A stretch of DNA of 20,485 bases from an uncultured Oribacterium sp. GTDB taxonomy: Bacteria; Bacillota; Clostridia; Lachnospirales; Lachnospiraceae. Shown here one piece after another: positions 20,448 to 20,485 of this stretch. Numbering within the stretch: position 1 is the first letter of the stretch; the number at the start of each line of letters is the position of its first letter. The DNA is taken from the NCBI GenBank assembly GCA_900770445.1, contig CAAGKO010000042.1:1-20485 (forward strand), read 5' to 3'. Made by a program: the position numbers and the translations under genes. A model generated the notes under the pieces. The model was not told the origin of the DNA. It saw nothing but the letters and a program-made list of their open reading frames with translations, and did no database searches.

Positions 20448-20485
20448 GCAACGGAGGCACAGTACTCCGAGACCGGTTCAATCTA

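Overview
The window looks like a chromosomal segment of a moderately GC-rich Firmicute. My best guess is a Lachnospiraceae-type Clostridium relative. This rests on strong AGGAGG-type ribosome binding sites, sigma-A promoters (several with extended TGnTATAAT -10 boxes), and typical members: AsnA, DegV, YczE-type membrane protein, viroplasmin-type RNase H1, CPBP protease, NlpC/P60 with SH3 repeats, and a TrpX-like ABC system. No phage, insertion sequence or CRISPR genes are seen. Species assignment is inference only.

Layout. 1-202: two identical tandem tRNA-Glu(CTC) genes and a terminator. 239-4361: plus-strand housekeeping and accessory genes: PgeF laccase-domain enzyme, a small Cys-rich membrane protein, an RluA-family pseudouridine synthase, an HD-domain phosphohydrolase, a DUF5131 C-terminal relic or derivative, and an overlapping DUF4186 gene. 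4555-5562: asnA. 5675-7101: an unrecognised one-TM protein, then a CPBP protease preceded by a highly structured leader. 7254-7979: RNase H1 on the minus strand, divergent from a HAD phosphatase at 8241-8990, with a nested inverted repeat between their promoters. 9266-11581: a two-gene GTPase operon (a His-rich COG0523 metallochaperone and a COG0523-DUF1980 fusion) behind a promoter carrying a near-perfect CIRCE (HrcA operator). 11858-14944: an ABC importer of the TrpXYZ type, with separate promoters for the binding protein and for the permease/ATPase pair, both carrying the same CTTTAAAG palindrome. 15093-17510: an SH3/NlpC-P60 cell-wall hydrolase and a YczE-like membrane protein. 17514-17757: a 244-bp nested inverted repeat. 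17910-20408: a DegV lipid-binding protein and a three-part transcriptional regulator.

The genes do not form one pathway. The coherent units are the metal-GTPase pair and the ABC importer. The most unusual content is non-coding: the giant palindrome, the CIRCE-like site on a metal-GTPase operon, the shared ABC operators, a Shine-Dalgarno-sequestering leader on the CPBP gene, a palindrome across the promoter of the NlpC/P60 gene, and a dispersed family of GC-rich intergenic repeats.
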